The notes under the pieces: model-generated
What the model saw: only the letters and a program-made list of their open reading frames with translations
Database searches by the model: none
Told to the model about the DNA's origin: nothing
NCBI GenBank assembly: GCA_022844105.1
Contig: JALHMJ010000004.1
Coordinates: 162,408-226,407, forward strand
Length of the DNA: 64,000 bases
Source: Hyphomicrobium sp.
Lineage (GTDB): Bacteria > Pseudomonadota > Alphaproteobacteria > Rhizobiales > Hyphomicrobiaceae
Reading direction: 5' to 3'
Translations under genes and position numbers: made by a program
Shown here: in pieces, positions 37,804 to 45,854 of the stretch
Numbering within the stretch: position 1 is the stretch's first letter
Layout of the letters: each line of letters begins with the position of its first letter

Positions 37804-38158
37804 CTCTCCCCACACCGGACGGCGGACTCCGGTACTTCTGGCTCGCGCTCGTCTGGGGTCAGCGTTTGGGGTCAGCGTTTGGGGTCAGCGTTTGGGGTCA
37901 GCGTTTGAGCGTTTGGGGTCAGACCCCTGCTTAGGGGTCTGACCCCACTCCCCCCGCACCTGCCCACTCCCCGCGCCCGGCGGCCGGCTCCGCGTCAGCG
38001 GAGTCGCCGGGCGCCAAACAAACGAGCGCCACTAAATTTTGCAATTCGGCAACACTTCTGCCGCATCCTTCGTGCACCATATGAGGCAAGCGAGCGGAGC
38101 TAGGCAGCCAGTGCGGCGTCGGGTAGCGTCCGCCCAGCGCATAGGACGGAGTAGGGCA
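37804..38158. repeat. Repeat-rich intergenic region: GGGGTCAGCGTTT tandem, family C, family A
   Basis: From about 37855 to 37918 the 13-mer GGGGTCAGCGTTT is repeated about four times with a slightly altered last unit. It runs into a family C hairpin at 37915-37946 (GGGGTCAGACCCC ... GGGGTCTGACCCC). A family A hairpin with the GCGCCCGGCG arm occupies 37973-38015. The rest, to 38158, is the leader of the L,D-transpeptidase gene, with AGGACGGAGTAGGG just ahead of the start. Confidence 0.88.
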
Positions 38159-40024
38159 ATGCGGGTGCGTTGGGTCAGTCTGTTTTCAACCGGTGTCGTG
38201 GCGCTCATGGGACTTGCGGGTCCAGCAATTGCCGATCCCACAACCAATGTCGCCAACGCAGAGGCCAATTCACTTTTGCCCGCGACCTCGCCACCGCAGG
38301 CCGTCGGAGCGGTGATCCGCGAACGGCTCCTTGCCGACGCAAAGACGGCCAAGGAAGAAGAGGCAGCCGACTGGCAGGCCCTCATCGCGTTCTACGAGTC
38401 CCGCTCCGATGAACCCGCCTTCATCGGCCGCGCGGGCTACACCCCCAAAGCTGAAGCTTTGATCGAGGAATTAAAGAAAAGCGCCGACTACGGTCTCGAC
38501 CCATCCGATTACGTTGTGCTCGATATGGGCACCGACAGTGCCGATCGCGCCGAACTCACACACGATCAGAAAGTCGAAGGTGAACTGAAGTTTGCCCTCA
38601 CCGTCCTAAAGTATGCCCGCGATGCACGCGGCGGCCGCATTCCCGACCCAACCAAGCAGTTGGCCTCATATGTCGATCGCGCGCCGCAGTACGTCGACCC
38701 CAAGAAACTGCTCGACGACCTCAACGCCACCAGTGACCCCGCCGCTGTCCTGCGTGGCACACAGCCCAAGCACGCGCAGTTCGAGAAGCTGCGCCAGAAG
38801 TATCTTGAGATGAAGCGCAACTCGGCCAACGCGCGCGAGATCGTGCGCGTACCGGAAAAGGGACCAAAACTCGTTCCTGGCCAGTCGAACTCCGACGTCG
38901 CCCTGCTGCGTCAGCGCCTGGACGTCGCCGTTCCCGCCGGCAAAGATGGCGCCGCGCCCGACCCGAATTACTACGATGACGCGCTTGCCTCAGCGGTCGC
39001 CAAATTCCAGAGCGATAACGGACAGAAGGCTGACGGCATCGTTGGCCCGCGCACGCGCCGCGCCTTGAACGACATCGACGTGCCAAGCCCGGAACGCCTG
39101 CTCGCCAACATGGAAATGTGGCGCTGGATGCCGGAAGATCTGGGCGACTTCCATGTCTGGGTCAACCTTCCGGAATACCTCGTGCGCGTCGTCAGAAATG
39201 GCGAGATCATCCACGAGGAGCGCATCATCTCCGGTGATTTGAACAACCAGACGCCGATGTTCTCAGACGTCTTGGAGACGATCTACTTCAACCCGCGCTG
39301 GAATGTGCCCCAGAGCATCAAAGTGCTCGAACTCTACCCAAGCCTCGCCCGCGGCGGCAATACGTTTCAGCGGCAGGGTTTGCGGCTGGTGCAGAACGGC
39401 CGCTATGTCGATCCCTACTCCGTCGACTGGTCTCGCGCCGACATCCGCAATTTCGACGTCTATCAGCCGTCGGGTCCGGGCAACGCGCTCGGCATCGTCA
39501 AGTTCACATTTCCAAACAAGCATGCCGTCTATTTGCACGACACGCCGACAAAGAACCTGTTCAACGAAGAAGTTCGCACCTTCAGCCACGGCTGCATGCG
39601 TGTGCGCAACCCAATGCGCCTCGCCGAGGTCCTCTTGGAACAGGACAAGAGCTGGCAACCCGATCAAGTCCATCAAACTCAGCAGTCTGACGCCGATGAA
39701 GTCGCGGTCAAGCTCGACAAACAAATCCCTGTTCACGTCACGTATTTCACCGAGTTGATCGGCGAGGACGGGAGTGAGCGCATTCTGAAGGATGTCTACG
39801 GTCACGAGCAGCGGGTGAAACTGGCGCTCGCCGGAAAATTCGACCAGATCGCCAAGGGCCGCGATCATCTGGCGCCGGTGAAGTTCTCGCGCGCACAGTA
39901 TCAAGGCCCGGACGACTGGGGCTTCTTCTTCGGCGGCAATCCCAATCAAAGCCGCCGCTATAAGCCCAACAACACCTCGTTGAACGACTTCTTCAACAAC
40001 GTGTTCGGTGGCGGCGGATATTGA
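38159..40024 (+). CDS. L,D-transpeptidase (YcbB/YkuD-type) with peptidoglycan-binding domain
   Basis: A 621-aa exported enzyme. The signal peptide starts at ATG 38159 (MRVRWVSLFSTGVVALMGLAGPAIA), preceded by a purine-rich ribosome-binding site; an upstream start at 38039 would bury it. An L,D-transpeptidase scaffold domain precedes a peptidoglycan-binding repeat (about residues 250-300, VALLRQRLDVAV; KFQSDNGQKADGIVGPRTRR) and the YkuD catalytic domain (about 325-500) with YLHDTPTKNLFNEEVRTFSH followed by GCMRVRNP, where the Cys is the nucleophile. It forms 3-3 cross-links in peptidoglycan. Confidence 0.93.
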   Translation: MRVRWVSLFSTGVVALMGLAGPAIADPTTNVANAEANSLLPATSPPQAVGAVIRERLLADAKTAKEEEAADWQALIAFYESRSDEPAFIGRAGYTPKAEALIEELKKSADYGLDPSDYVVLDMGTDSADRAELTHDQKVEGELKFALTVLKYARDARGGRIPDPTKQLASYVDRAPQYVDPKKLLDDLNATSDPAAVLRGTQPKHAQFEKLRQKYLEMKRNSANAREIVRVPEKGPKLVPGQSNSDVALLRQRLDVAVPAGKDGAAPDPNYYDDALASAVAKFQSDNGQKADGIVGPRTRRALNDIDVPSPERLLANMEMWRWMPEDLGDFHVWVNLPEYLVRVVRNGEIIHEERIISGDLNNQTPMFSDVLETIYFNPRWNVPQSIKVLELYPSLARGGNTFQRQGLRLVQNGRYVDPYSVDWSRADIRNFDVYQPSGPGNALGIVKFTFPNKHAVYLHDTPTKNLFNEEVRTFSHGCMRVRNPMRLAEVLLEQDKSWQPDQVHQTQQSDADEVAVKLDKQIPVHVTYFTELIGEDGSERILKDVYGHEQRVKLALAGKFDQIAKGRDHLAPVKFSRAQYQGPDDWGFFFGGNPNQSRRYKPNNTSLNDFFNNVFGGGGY

Positions 40025-40048
40025 TCCGCCCCGCCGTCTCGGCAGCGA

Positions 40049-40744
40049 CTAAATCGCCGGTGTCGGAGCAGTCTCGGCAGGCGACGACGGTGCGACGGGG
40101 CCGTGCGCGTCGCGACGGCCGCAACCCGCCATCCGCATGACGCCTGCTGCCACACGATCGAACCCATCTGCCACATCGCTCAACGTGCGCATCGACTGCT
40201 CTCCGCGCTTCAACCGTCGGTCGAGTGCGGCCATCGTACGCGCTGACCCCGGATCGTCGTCATGGAGCCACGTCTGAAGGACACTGGCGTAGACTGAAGC
40301 CAGCCCCGTCACTCGTGACGTGCCGAGCAGCCCATCCGTGCGGATACCCGCCGCGTGCAGCATCCAGGCCTGAGAGGCCATCGCCCGCCGGGCTAGCTCC
40401 AACTCGAACGGCCGCGCAGCCGCGATATGGCGCAAGGCTGCTTTATATGGAGTGAGCACGTCAAGGCGGGCCATCACGACATCGAACAGCCGGTCGCGCG
40501 GGCTCTCAGCGCCAGTGAACTTGGGTGCACTGGAGAGCACCGCATCATCCACCGCTCTCATAAACGCGCCCAGAATGGCGCCCTTGGATGGAAACTCCTT
40601 GCGCAGCGCCGCCAGATCGATAGCGGCCGCATCCGCGATGTCCTTCATCAAGACGTCATCCCATGGGCGCTCGGCGGCAAGCCGCAGCGTGGCGGCGATA
40701 ATCCGGCCCTTGAGTGTCGATTGATCCAGCATGCCGGTCTCCAT
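40049..40744 (-). CDS. TetR-family transcriptional regulator
   Basis: A 231-aa protein with an N-terminal TetR helix-turn-helix (LKGRIIAATLRLAAERPWDD, VLMKDIADAAAIDLAALRKEF, FPSKGAILGAFM; residues about 8-55). The C-terminal domain has LASVYASVLQTWLHDDDPGS and a Cys/Pro-rich tail. It resembles TetR proteins of the alphaproteobacterial COQ9-like subgroup more than efflux-pump repressors. ATG at 40744 or 40732. It lies about 80 bp downstream of aqpS on the same strand; a link to arsenic is not evident. Confidence 0.75.
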   Translation of the reverse strand: METGMLDQSTLKGRIIAATLRLAAERPWDDVLMKDIADAAAIDLAALRKEFPSKGAILGAFMRAVDDAVLSSAPKFTGAESPRDRLFDVVMARLDVLTPYKAALRHIAAARPFELELARRAMASQAWMLHAAGIRTDGLLGTSRVTGLASVYASVLQTWLHDDDPGSARTMAALDRRLKRGEQSMRTLSDVADGFDRVAAGVMRMAGCGRRDAHGPVAPSSPAETAPTPAI

Positions 40745-40822
40745 GTGGTTGTCGTGCCTGTACGTGCCTGTGACAGTCAAACGTAGGCACCCGACCACCA
40801 GATTGGTAGACCGCACAACTGG

Positions 40823-41482
40823 CTAACGTCGAAGAACGCGCGCCGCCGCCAGCCCGAGCACCGCCCCCGCGATCTGCGCTGCGATGAACGGCGCAGCGTC
40901 GCCTGGTGCGATCCCGGCAAACGTATTCGTCAATGTCCGCGCGACCGTGACCGCCGGATTGGCAAACGACGTTGACGCCGTAAACCAATAAGCCGACGTG
41001 ATGTAGAGGCCGACCACGACGGCCACGAAGTCCGGCCGGTGCCGGACCGTGAGCAAAATCGACAAGACGAGCCCGAACGTCGCCACGACTTCGCTGATCC
41101 ACTGGCCGGCACCCGTCCGCACGGTGTTTGACACCTGCACGATCGGCAGATCGAACATCGCGTGCGCCAGCAAGACGCCGGCGATGGCGCCCACGATCTG
41201 GGCCACCACGTAAATCGCGAACTTTGGCGGCGAAAGTTCGCCGTCCATGGTCGCCACCAGCGACACAGCCGGATTGAAATGCGCCCCTGAGATCGCACCG
41301 AACATCGTGATCAAAACGACCAGAGCCGCGCCGGTCGCCACGGCGTTGGCTAGGAGCGCGATCGCAACGTTTCCACCCGCGAGCTTCTCCGCCATAATTC
41401 CCGAACCGACGACAGCGGCCAGCAGAAATGCCGTGCCGAGCGCCTCTGAAAACGCGCGCGACGGCATCGATTGCTCGGACAT
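40823..41482 (-). CDS. aqpS: Aquaglyceroporin of the arsenic operon (AqpS-type)
   Basis: A 219-aa MIP-family channel with six membrane helices and both NPA boxes, SGAHFNPAVSLVATM (about residues 63-77) and TSFANPAVTVARTLTN (about 170-185). In Sinorhizobium meliloti the ars operon uses AqpS instead of an ArsB pump to let arsenite, made by ArsC, leave the cell; the order arsR-arsC-aqpS here matches that arrangement. No arsB or acr3 gene is nearby. Confidence 0.88.
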   Translation of the reverse strand: MSEQSMPSRAFSEALGTAFLLAAVVGSGIMAEKLAGGNVAIALLANAVATGAALVVLITMFGAISGAHFNPAVSLVATMDGELSPPKFAIYVVAQIVGAIAGVLLAHAMFDLPIVQVSNTVRTGAGQWISEVVATFGLVLSILLTVRHRPDFVAVVVGLYITSAYWFTASTSFANPAVTVARTLTNTFAGIAPGDAAPFIAAQIAGAVLGLAAARVLRR

Positions 41483-41540
41483 GAATGCACTTTCTATGTT
41501 GTGGCAACGAGGACGCTACGAGCGCGCCGACGCAAAGGTT

Positions 41541-42068
41541 TCAGGATGCCGCCTCGGCAGATCCTGGGACGCGCGCCATCTGTCCGATTTCATCAAGCTT
41601 CGCTTTAAGCGACATTCTATCGAGCGCCGCAAGGGGAAGGTTCGCAAAAATCCCGATCCGTTGGTAAAGCATCCGGTGCGTGTCAGCGAACGCGGCATAG
41701 ACCTCGGCGTCGGAGCCTTGCGTGCGCGAGGGGTCAGGCAGACCCCAGTGGGCAGACATCGGCTGGCCCGGCCAATACGGACATGTCTCGTTCGCCGCGT
41801 CGTCGCAGACGGTGAAAACGAAGTCCAAATTCGGTGCGTCCGGCCCCGCAAACTCATCCCACGACTTCGATCTCAGGCTACCGACGTCGTAGCCGAGCTT
41901 CGCCAGCATTTCGATCGCGACGGGGTTCACCCGTCCACTCGGCTGGCTACCGGCCGAATAGGCCCGGAAACGGCCCTTGCCGAGTTCGTTCATCACGCAT
42001 TCGGCAATTACGGACCGCGCCGAGTTATGCGTGCACAGGAACAAGACGTTGTACGTTTTGTCAGTCAT
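41541..42068 (-). CDS. arsC: Arsenate reductase, low-molecular-weight phosphatase type
   Basis: A 175-aa enzyme of the LMW-PTP fold. The P-loop is CTHNSARS (CX5R) at about residues 12-19, the Asp-Pro loop is LPDPSRTQGS near 110, and there are further cysteines in FTVCDDAANETCPYW (about 84-98) that could form the redox relay of thioredoxin- or glutaredoxin-coupled enzymes. It reduces arsenate to arsenite for export. Six nucleotides separate its chosen start (MTDKTY) from the end of arsR. Confidence 0.93.
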   Translation of the reverse strand: MTDKTYNVLFLCTHNSARSVIAECVMNELGKGRFRAYSAGSQPSGRVNPVAIEMLAKLGYDVGSLRSKSWDEFAGPDAPNLDFVFTVCDDAANETCPYWPGQPMSAHWGLPDPSRTQGSDAEVYAAFADTHRMLYQRIGIFANLPLAALDRMSLKAKLDEIGQMARVPGSAEAAS

Positions 42069-42074
42069 CGACAC

Positions 42075-42449
42075 TCACCCTTTGAGAACACGAGGCGGGG
42101 AGCAACATGCCCCATCCTCCTCAACCCCAGATTCGGTTTCGCTAGACACGCCGCACAAGTCCGGCCGACCCGCGCAGCAATCATCGGTCAAGAAGGCAAT
42201 CAGCTCGCGCATGACCGGCACATTCAAAGCCGATCGAATGAAGCGGCCGTCCCGCCGCGTTTCGATGAGGCCGGCCCGCTCCAATTCCTTGAGATGGAAA
42301 GTCAGCGTTGACGCGGCTATTCCCGCTGCAGTGGCCAGCGATCCCGCTGACACCCCAGTCGGCCCCGCCCGGACGAGCAATCGGAACACGGCAAGTCGGT
42401 GCGGATGAGCCAGCGCGGACAACGCGCGAACGGCATCGACATCTCTCAT
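42075..42449 (-). CDS. arsR: ArsR-family arsenic-responsive repressor
   Basis: A 124-aa winged-helix repressor (RALSALAHPHRLAVFRLLVRAG; TAAGIAASTLTFHLKELERA, residues about 8-60). The classical ELCVCDL metal-binding box in the recognition-helix region is absent. Instead the C-terminal part has DDCCAGRPDLCG and GACCSPP, so arsenite is probably bound by C-terminal cysteines, as in the Acidithiobacillus-type ArsR. First gene of arsR-arsC-aqpS. Confidence 0.9.
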   Translation of the reverse strand: MRDVDAVRALSALAHPHRLAVFRLLVRAGPTGVSAGSLATAAGIAASTLTFHLKELERAGLIETRRDGRFIRSALNVPVMRELIAFLTDDCCAGRPDLCGVSSETESGVEEDGACCSPPRVLKG

Positions 42450-42791
42450 ATTTCGACAATAATTGAAGTATGCGAATGATTGATGTCACCACTTTCACAA
42501 GTGTGTGAACAGCCGCAAATGAGGGCTTGCATGAAATGATATAATGTAACATAAACGGCTGGTGAGTACGGTGCGATCTCCCGTTGCAGCCGCCGCTCCA
42601 GCCTTTCATCCAATCGCTTCCAGGCCGATCGGACTGAAGGCCACAACTAGCCTGCCGCCCACCGGGGATGCCGAAACGACGTCCTCCAGTTTCGCGATCC
42701 CCGTTGAGCCGACCAAAGGTTACGGCGGCCAGGCCCTCCTCCAGGGGCCCGGCCGCCAGACCGGTCCGAGTAAAGGCCCAACCCCCCAAAT
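42450..42791. promoter_or_regulatory. ars promoter region and proC-arsR intergenic spacer
   Basis: About 340 bp between the 3' end of proC and the arsR start; both genes lie on the minus strand. 42450-42560 is clearly A+T-richer than its surroundings. Just upstream of the arsR ATG, the minus strand reads TCAATCATTCG and, 17 bp on, TCAATTATTGTCGAAAT, giving a direct repeat and an imperfect dyad (ATTCG ... CGAAAT): a candidate ArsR operator. The rest (42562-42791) is G+C-rich; I see no supportable gene in it. Confidence 0.45.
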
Positions 42792-43634
42792 TCACTTCGA
42801 AAGTTCGCGGCTCCGGCGGACGGCTGCCGCCACGGCTTGCGAGAAAAGATCCTGCATCCCCGGCTCAGCCATCAGAACGGCGAGTGCGGCGGCCGTCGTC
42901 CCGCCGGGAGAGGTCACGTTCTGGCGCAGGGTCGCCGCATCTAGCGGGGAACAGTGCAAGAGTTCTCCCGCCCCGGCCACCGTTGCCCTCGCCAACTGAG
43001 CGGCGAGGTCCGCGGATAATCCCGCGGCGCGTCCCGCTTCCGCCAGACATTCCGCCACGAGGAACACATACGCCGGTCCCGATCCCGAAACCGCCGTCAC
43101 CGCATCCATATCGTCCTCGCGGTCGAGCCACACGACCTCTCCGACGGCAGCCATCAGATCGCTGGCAAGCGCCCGTTGCACTTCCGTGGTCGCGTGATTG
43201 GCAACGCAAGCCGTCACGCCGCGGCCGACCTGCGCCGGTGTATTGGGCATCGCGCGGATCACCGCGATTCCAGCACCGAGAGAGCGTTCGAAACTTGCCA
43301 GCGTCCTGCCCGCAGCGATCGACACGACCACGGTCTCCGGCCCGGCGAATTTCGCCAGCCTCGGGAACACCGCGTCCATGAGTTGCGGCTTGACCGCCAC
43401 GAGAAGTATCGAGGGCGCGGCCACGAGCGCCGTCACCTCGCGTTCGACACGGATGCCGTGACGGACAAGAAATTCCGACACATCTGCAGGCGGCGCCGGA
43501 TCTTGCACGATGATCTGCGCGGCCGGCAACCCGCGCGAAATGAGACCCTCAAGTAGGGCGCCACCCATTTTGCCGGCCCCGGCAACAAGTACCGGGCCGT
43601 TTAGGGAAACGGGGCCGTCGAGGGGAAGGGACAT
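42792..43634 (-). CDS. proC: Pyrroline-5-carboxylate reductase
   Basis: A 280-aa enzyme that reduces pyrroline-5-carboxylate to proline with NAD(P)H. Rossmann motif LVAGAGKMGGALLEG (about residues 14-28), IRAMPNTPAQVGRGV (about 125-139) and the family signature TAVSGSGPAYVFLVAECL ... (about 170-190) are present. Normal length. In Hyphomicrobiales it often lies next to ybjN, as here (37 bp downstream of it on the same strand). Confidence 0.95.
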   Translation of the reverse strand: MSLPLDGPVSLNGPVLVAGAGKMGGALLEGLISRGLPAAQIIVQDPAPPADVSEFLVRHGIRVEREVTALVAAPSILLVAVKPQLMDAVFPRLAKFAGPETVVVSIAAGRTLASFERSLGAGIAVIRAMPNTPAQVGRGVTACVANHATTEVQRALASDLMAAVGEVVWLDREDDMDAVTAVSGSGPAYVFLVAECLAEAGRAAGLSADLAAQLARATVAGAGELLHCSPLDAATLRQNVTSPGGTTAAALAVLMAEPGMQDLFSQAVAAAVRRSRELSK

Positions 43635-43671
43635 CGGCGCGTTCCACCTTAGAGAAAAACGCGCCGGTAGA

Positions 43672-44169
43672 TCAGGCCCGTCCCTCGGTTTGGAACATGG
43701 TCGAAACCAACGCTTCGCGGCTTTCCTTACCCGCCCAGACCACGAACTGGAAGGCCTGATAATAGCGTTCGCAGGCTTCCAAGGCGGCCTTCAGCATCGC
43801 TTCGCACTGCTGCGGCGAGCACACCGACCCGTTCAGCAGCAGGGCGTGGCGGAACATCACCAGCCCCTCCTGCGTCCAAAGATCGAAATGCCCGAGCCAC
43901 ATCTGCTCGTTGATTTGCGCCAACAGGCGATACATTTCGTTGAGCCGGTTGTCGGGGACCCGGAAATCGAAGGCGCATGCCAGATGCAGCGCTTCCAGAT
44001 CGTCCCTCCAGTTGAGCGAGACGTGATAGTCGGTCCAGTTGCCGCCAACGATCAGGGTCAATTCATCGTCGCCGGTGCGCTCCACGGCCCAGTCGTGCGC
44101 CGCAGCCAACTGCTCGACGATGTCGATGGGATTGATCGCGCGCTCGTAAGCCTGCTCAGCCGATGCCAT
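43672..44169 (-). CDS. YbjN domain-containing protein
   Basis: A 165-aa YbjN/type III secretion chaperone-like protein (INPIDIVEQLAAAHDWAVER; LNEMYRLLAQINEQMWLGHFD; WTQEGLVMFRHALLL). Family members are cytoplasmic and of uncertain function; some act as stress-related chaperone-like factors. It is upstream of proC on the same strand with a short gap, so probably an operon ybjN-proC, a conserved pairing in Rhizobiales. Confidence 0.85.
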   Translation of the reverse strand: MASAEQAYERAINPIDIVEQLAAAHDWAVERTGDDELTLIVGGNWTDYHVSLNWRDDLEALHLACAFDFRVPDNRLNEMYRLLAQINEQMWLGHFDLWTQEGLVMFRHALLLNGSVCSPQQCEAMLKAALEACERYYQAFQFVVWAGKESREALVSTMFQTEGRA

Positions 44170-44472
44170 GCGTGTTCCTTTTTCTTCCGAGCTGAAGCCC
44201 GGCTTTTTTTAAGCGGGCGAACCGTGGGGCACATACGCCACGACTGCGGCTCGCCGACAACGCAACGGCCCGACAAAGCATCAGCCGGTCACGAGTCGCA
44301 ACACGACGCCGGGCTTGTCCACGGACAATGCCGCTCACGATGCAATCAAAAGGCGCGATTGGGCGTGAAATGCGGCTTTCACGGCACGCCCCATGCGCGC
44401 AGTGTTGATAAGCCGTCGATCAACTGTGGATGGCTGCAGCGCGCCGAGTTGTGCCAGCGACGCTTGACCCGG
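44170..44472. other. Intergenic spacer between ubiK and ybjN
   Basis: About 300 bp with no supportable gene. At 44190-44215 there is GCCCGGC-T7-AAGCGGGC, an imperfect stem with a T-tract, which could be a weak plus-strand terminator. Otherwise the sequence is ordinary for the chromosome. Confidence 0.35.
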
Positions 44473-44736
44473 TCAGACGCCCTTTAGGCGCTGCAACTCG
44501 TTTTCGAGTACCGCGAGCTTGGCTGCGAGCGCTTCGCTGTCTTCGCGCGCCTTTGCCGCCATCGCCTTGACCGCCTCGAATTCGTCGCGCCGCACGAGAT
44601 CCATGCCGGCCAGCATCTTCTCGCCCTGCGCCCGCATGAAGGTTTCCATTTCCTTCTGCGCACCCTGCGCCGCACCGGCCGCATCCGTCATGAGCTTGCC
44701 GAGTTCGTCAAAGAAGCGATTGGAGGTCTGGGTCAT
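44473..44736 (-). CDS. ubiK: UbiK/BMFP-type ubiquinone biosynthesis accessory factor
   Basis: An 87-aa coiled-coil protein (MTQTSNRFFDELGKLMTDAA at the start; LRHEFE-type segment here reads VRRDEFEAVKAMAAKAREDS; C-terminal leucine-rich LAAKLAVLENELQRLKGV). This is the YqiC/BMFP fold, which in E. coli and others assists aerobic ubiquinone synthesis and membrane association. ATG at 44736 follows the usual N-terminus. Divergent from lgt, a conserved arrangement. Confidence 0.88.
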   Translation of the reverse strand: MTQTSNRFFDELGKLMTDAAGAAQGAQKEMETFMRAQGEKMLAGMDLVRRDEFEAVKAMAAKAREDSEALAAKLAVLENELQRLKGV

Positions 44737-44857
44737 GATGTCGGCTCCGTGCTGTCTCGCGGCGGCGCTTGAGCGCTCGGCTGTCGCGCAATTGAGATGT
44801 CGGTTGACTATGGGCGTTGCGGCAGACAAGCGCAACCGGCGGCGGCCGCCGGAATGA

Positions 44858-44889
44858 TGGGGTCAGACCCCTACTGAGGGGTCTGACCC
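44858..44889. repeat. Family C hairpin upstream of lgt
   Basis: GGGGTCAGACCCC-TACTGA-GGGGTCTGACCCC: a 13-bp inverted repeat with a 6-nt loop. It lies between the divergent ubiK and lgt genes, about 115 bp upstream of the lgt start. Confidence 0.9.
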
Positions 44890-45003
44890 CATTAGACACA
44901 TTAGACCCTTGGCGCTCGCACTGAGGGGACCGAAGCTGGACATTCCGGGGCCCTGCTCATAACGTCCGCCGCCGCCCGCCGTTCTTGAACGAGGCACGTC
45001 CGC

Positions 45004-45846
45004 ATGATCGCCTTTGCCATCCCATTTCCCGATATCGATCCGGTCGCGTTCTCCATCGGCCCCGTCAGCATAAAGTGGTACGGCCTTGCCTACATGGCAG
45101 GCCTCATCCTCGGCTGGCTCTACGTTCGCAATTTGCTCCGCCAGTCCAACCTCTGGCGTGACGGCAAGCCCCCCTTCGGCGTCGACCGCGTTGACGATCT
45201 GCTCGTCTATATAGCCGTCGGCGTGATCGTCGGCGGTCGCCTCGGCTATGTCATCCTTTACGAGCCTGAAACGTATTTCGCCAACCCCGTGGACATCCTG
45301 AAAGTCTGGAAGGGCGGCATGTCGTTCCACGGCGCGATCTTAGGGTCGGCGATCAGCATCTGGCTCTTTGCCCGCGCCTACGGCGTCAGTCCATGGAGCG
45401 CCATGGACATCTGCGCCGCCGCCAACCCAATCGGCTTGTTCTTCGGCCGGATGGCAAACTTCATCAACGGCGAACTCTTCGGCCGCGTCAGCGATGCGCC
45501 ATGGGCCATGGTCTTCCCGCACGCCAAAGTGATGTTCCCCGCAATCGAACCCGCATCGCGCCATCCGAGCCAGCTTTATGAAGCGCTGCTCGAAGGCGTC
45601 GTCCTCTTCATCGTCTTGCGCTTCTTGACGCATCACCGCGACGCTCTGAAATCGCCGGGGCTCATCATCGGCGTCTTCCTCGCCGGCTACGCACTGGCCC
45701 GCATCACAGCCGAAATCTTTCGCGAGCCGCACGCCGGTCACGCGCTCAACATCGGACCACTCACCGCCGGCCAGATCTATTCCGTCCCCATGTTGCTGCT
45801 CGGGCTCTACTTCATCTGGCGCGCCCGCACCGGCACGACATCCTGA
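45004..45846 (+). CDS. lgt: Prolipoprotein diacylglyceryl transferase
   Basis: A 280-aa inner-membrane enzyme with seven helices that attaches diacylglycerol to the lipobox Cys of prolipoproteins. Signature GRMANFINGELFGRVSD at about residues 149-165, VGGRLGYVILYEP at about 80, and HPSQLYEALLEG at about 190. Normal length. It is followed on the same strand by the PRMT-like methyltransferase 8 bp later, suggesting co-transcription. Confidence 0.96.
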   Translation: MIAFAIPFPDIDPVAFSIGPVSIKWYGLAYMAGLILGWLYVRNLLRQSNLWRDGKPPFGVDRVDDLLVYIAVGVIVGGRLGYVILYEPETYFANPVDILKVWKGGMSFHGAILGSAISIWLFARAYGVSPWSAMDICAAANPIGLFFGRMANFINGELFGRVSDAPWAMVFPHAKVMFPAIEPASRHPSQLYEALLEGVVLFIVLRFLTHHRDALKSPGLIIGVFLAGYALARITAEIFREPHAGHALNIGPLTAGQIYSVPMLLLGLYFIWRARTGTTS

Positions 45847-45854
45847 TCTTCGAC

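Noticed and set aside
41730..41748. GGGGTCAGGCAGACCCC resembling a family C element inside arsC
   Set aside because: The arms are short and interrupted, and the codons encode the conserved LPDPSRTQG loop of ArsC, so chance similarity is sufficient.
41247..42311. 354-codon plus-strand frame across the ars genes
   Set aside because: Shadow of aqpS, arsC and arsR, which all have clear family motifs on the other strand.
42562..42791. Overlapping ORFs between arsR and proC on both strands
   Set aside because: Low-complexity Pro/Arg translation, no start signal and no recognisable motif.
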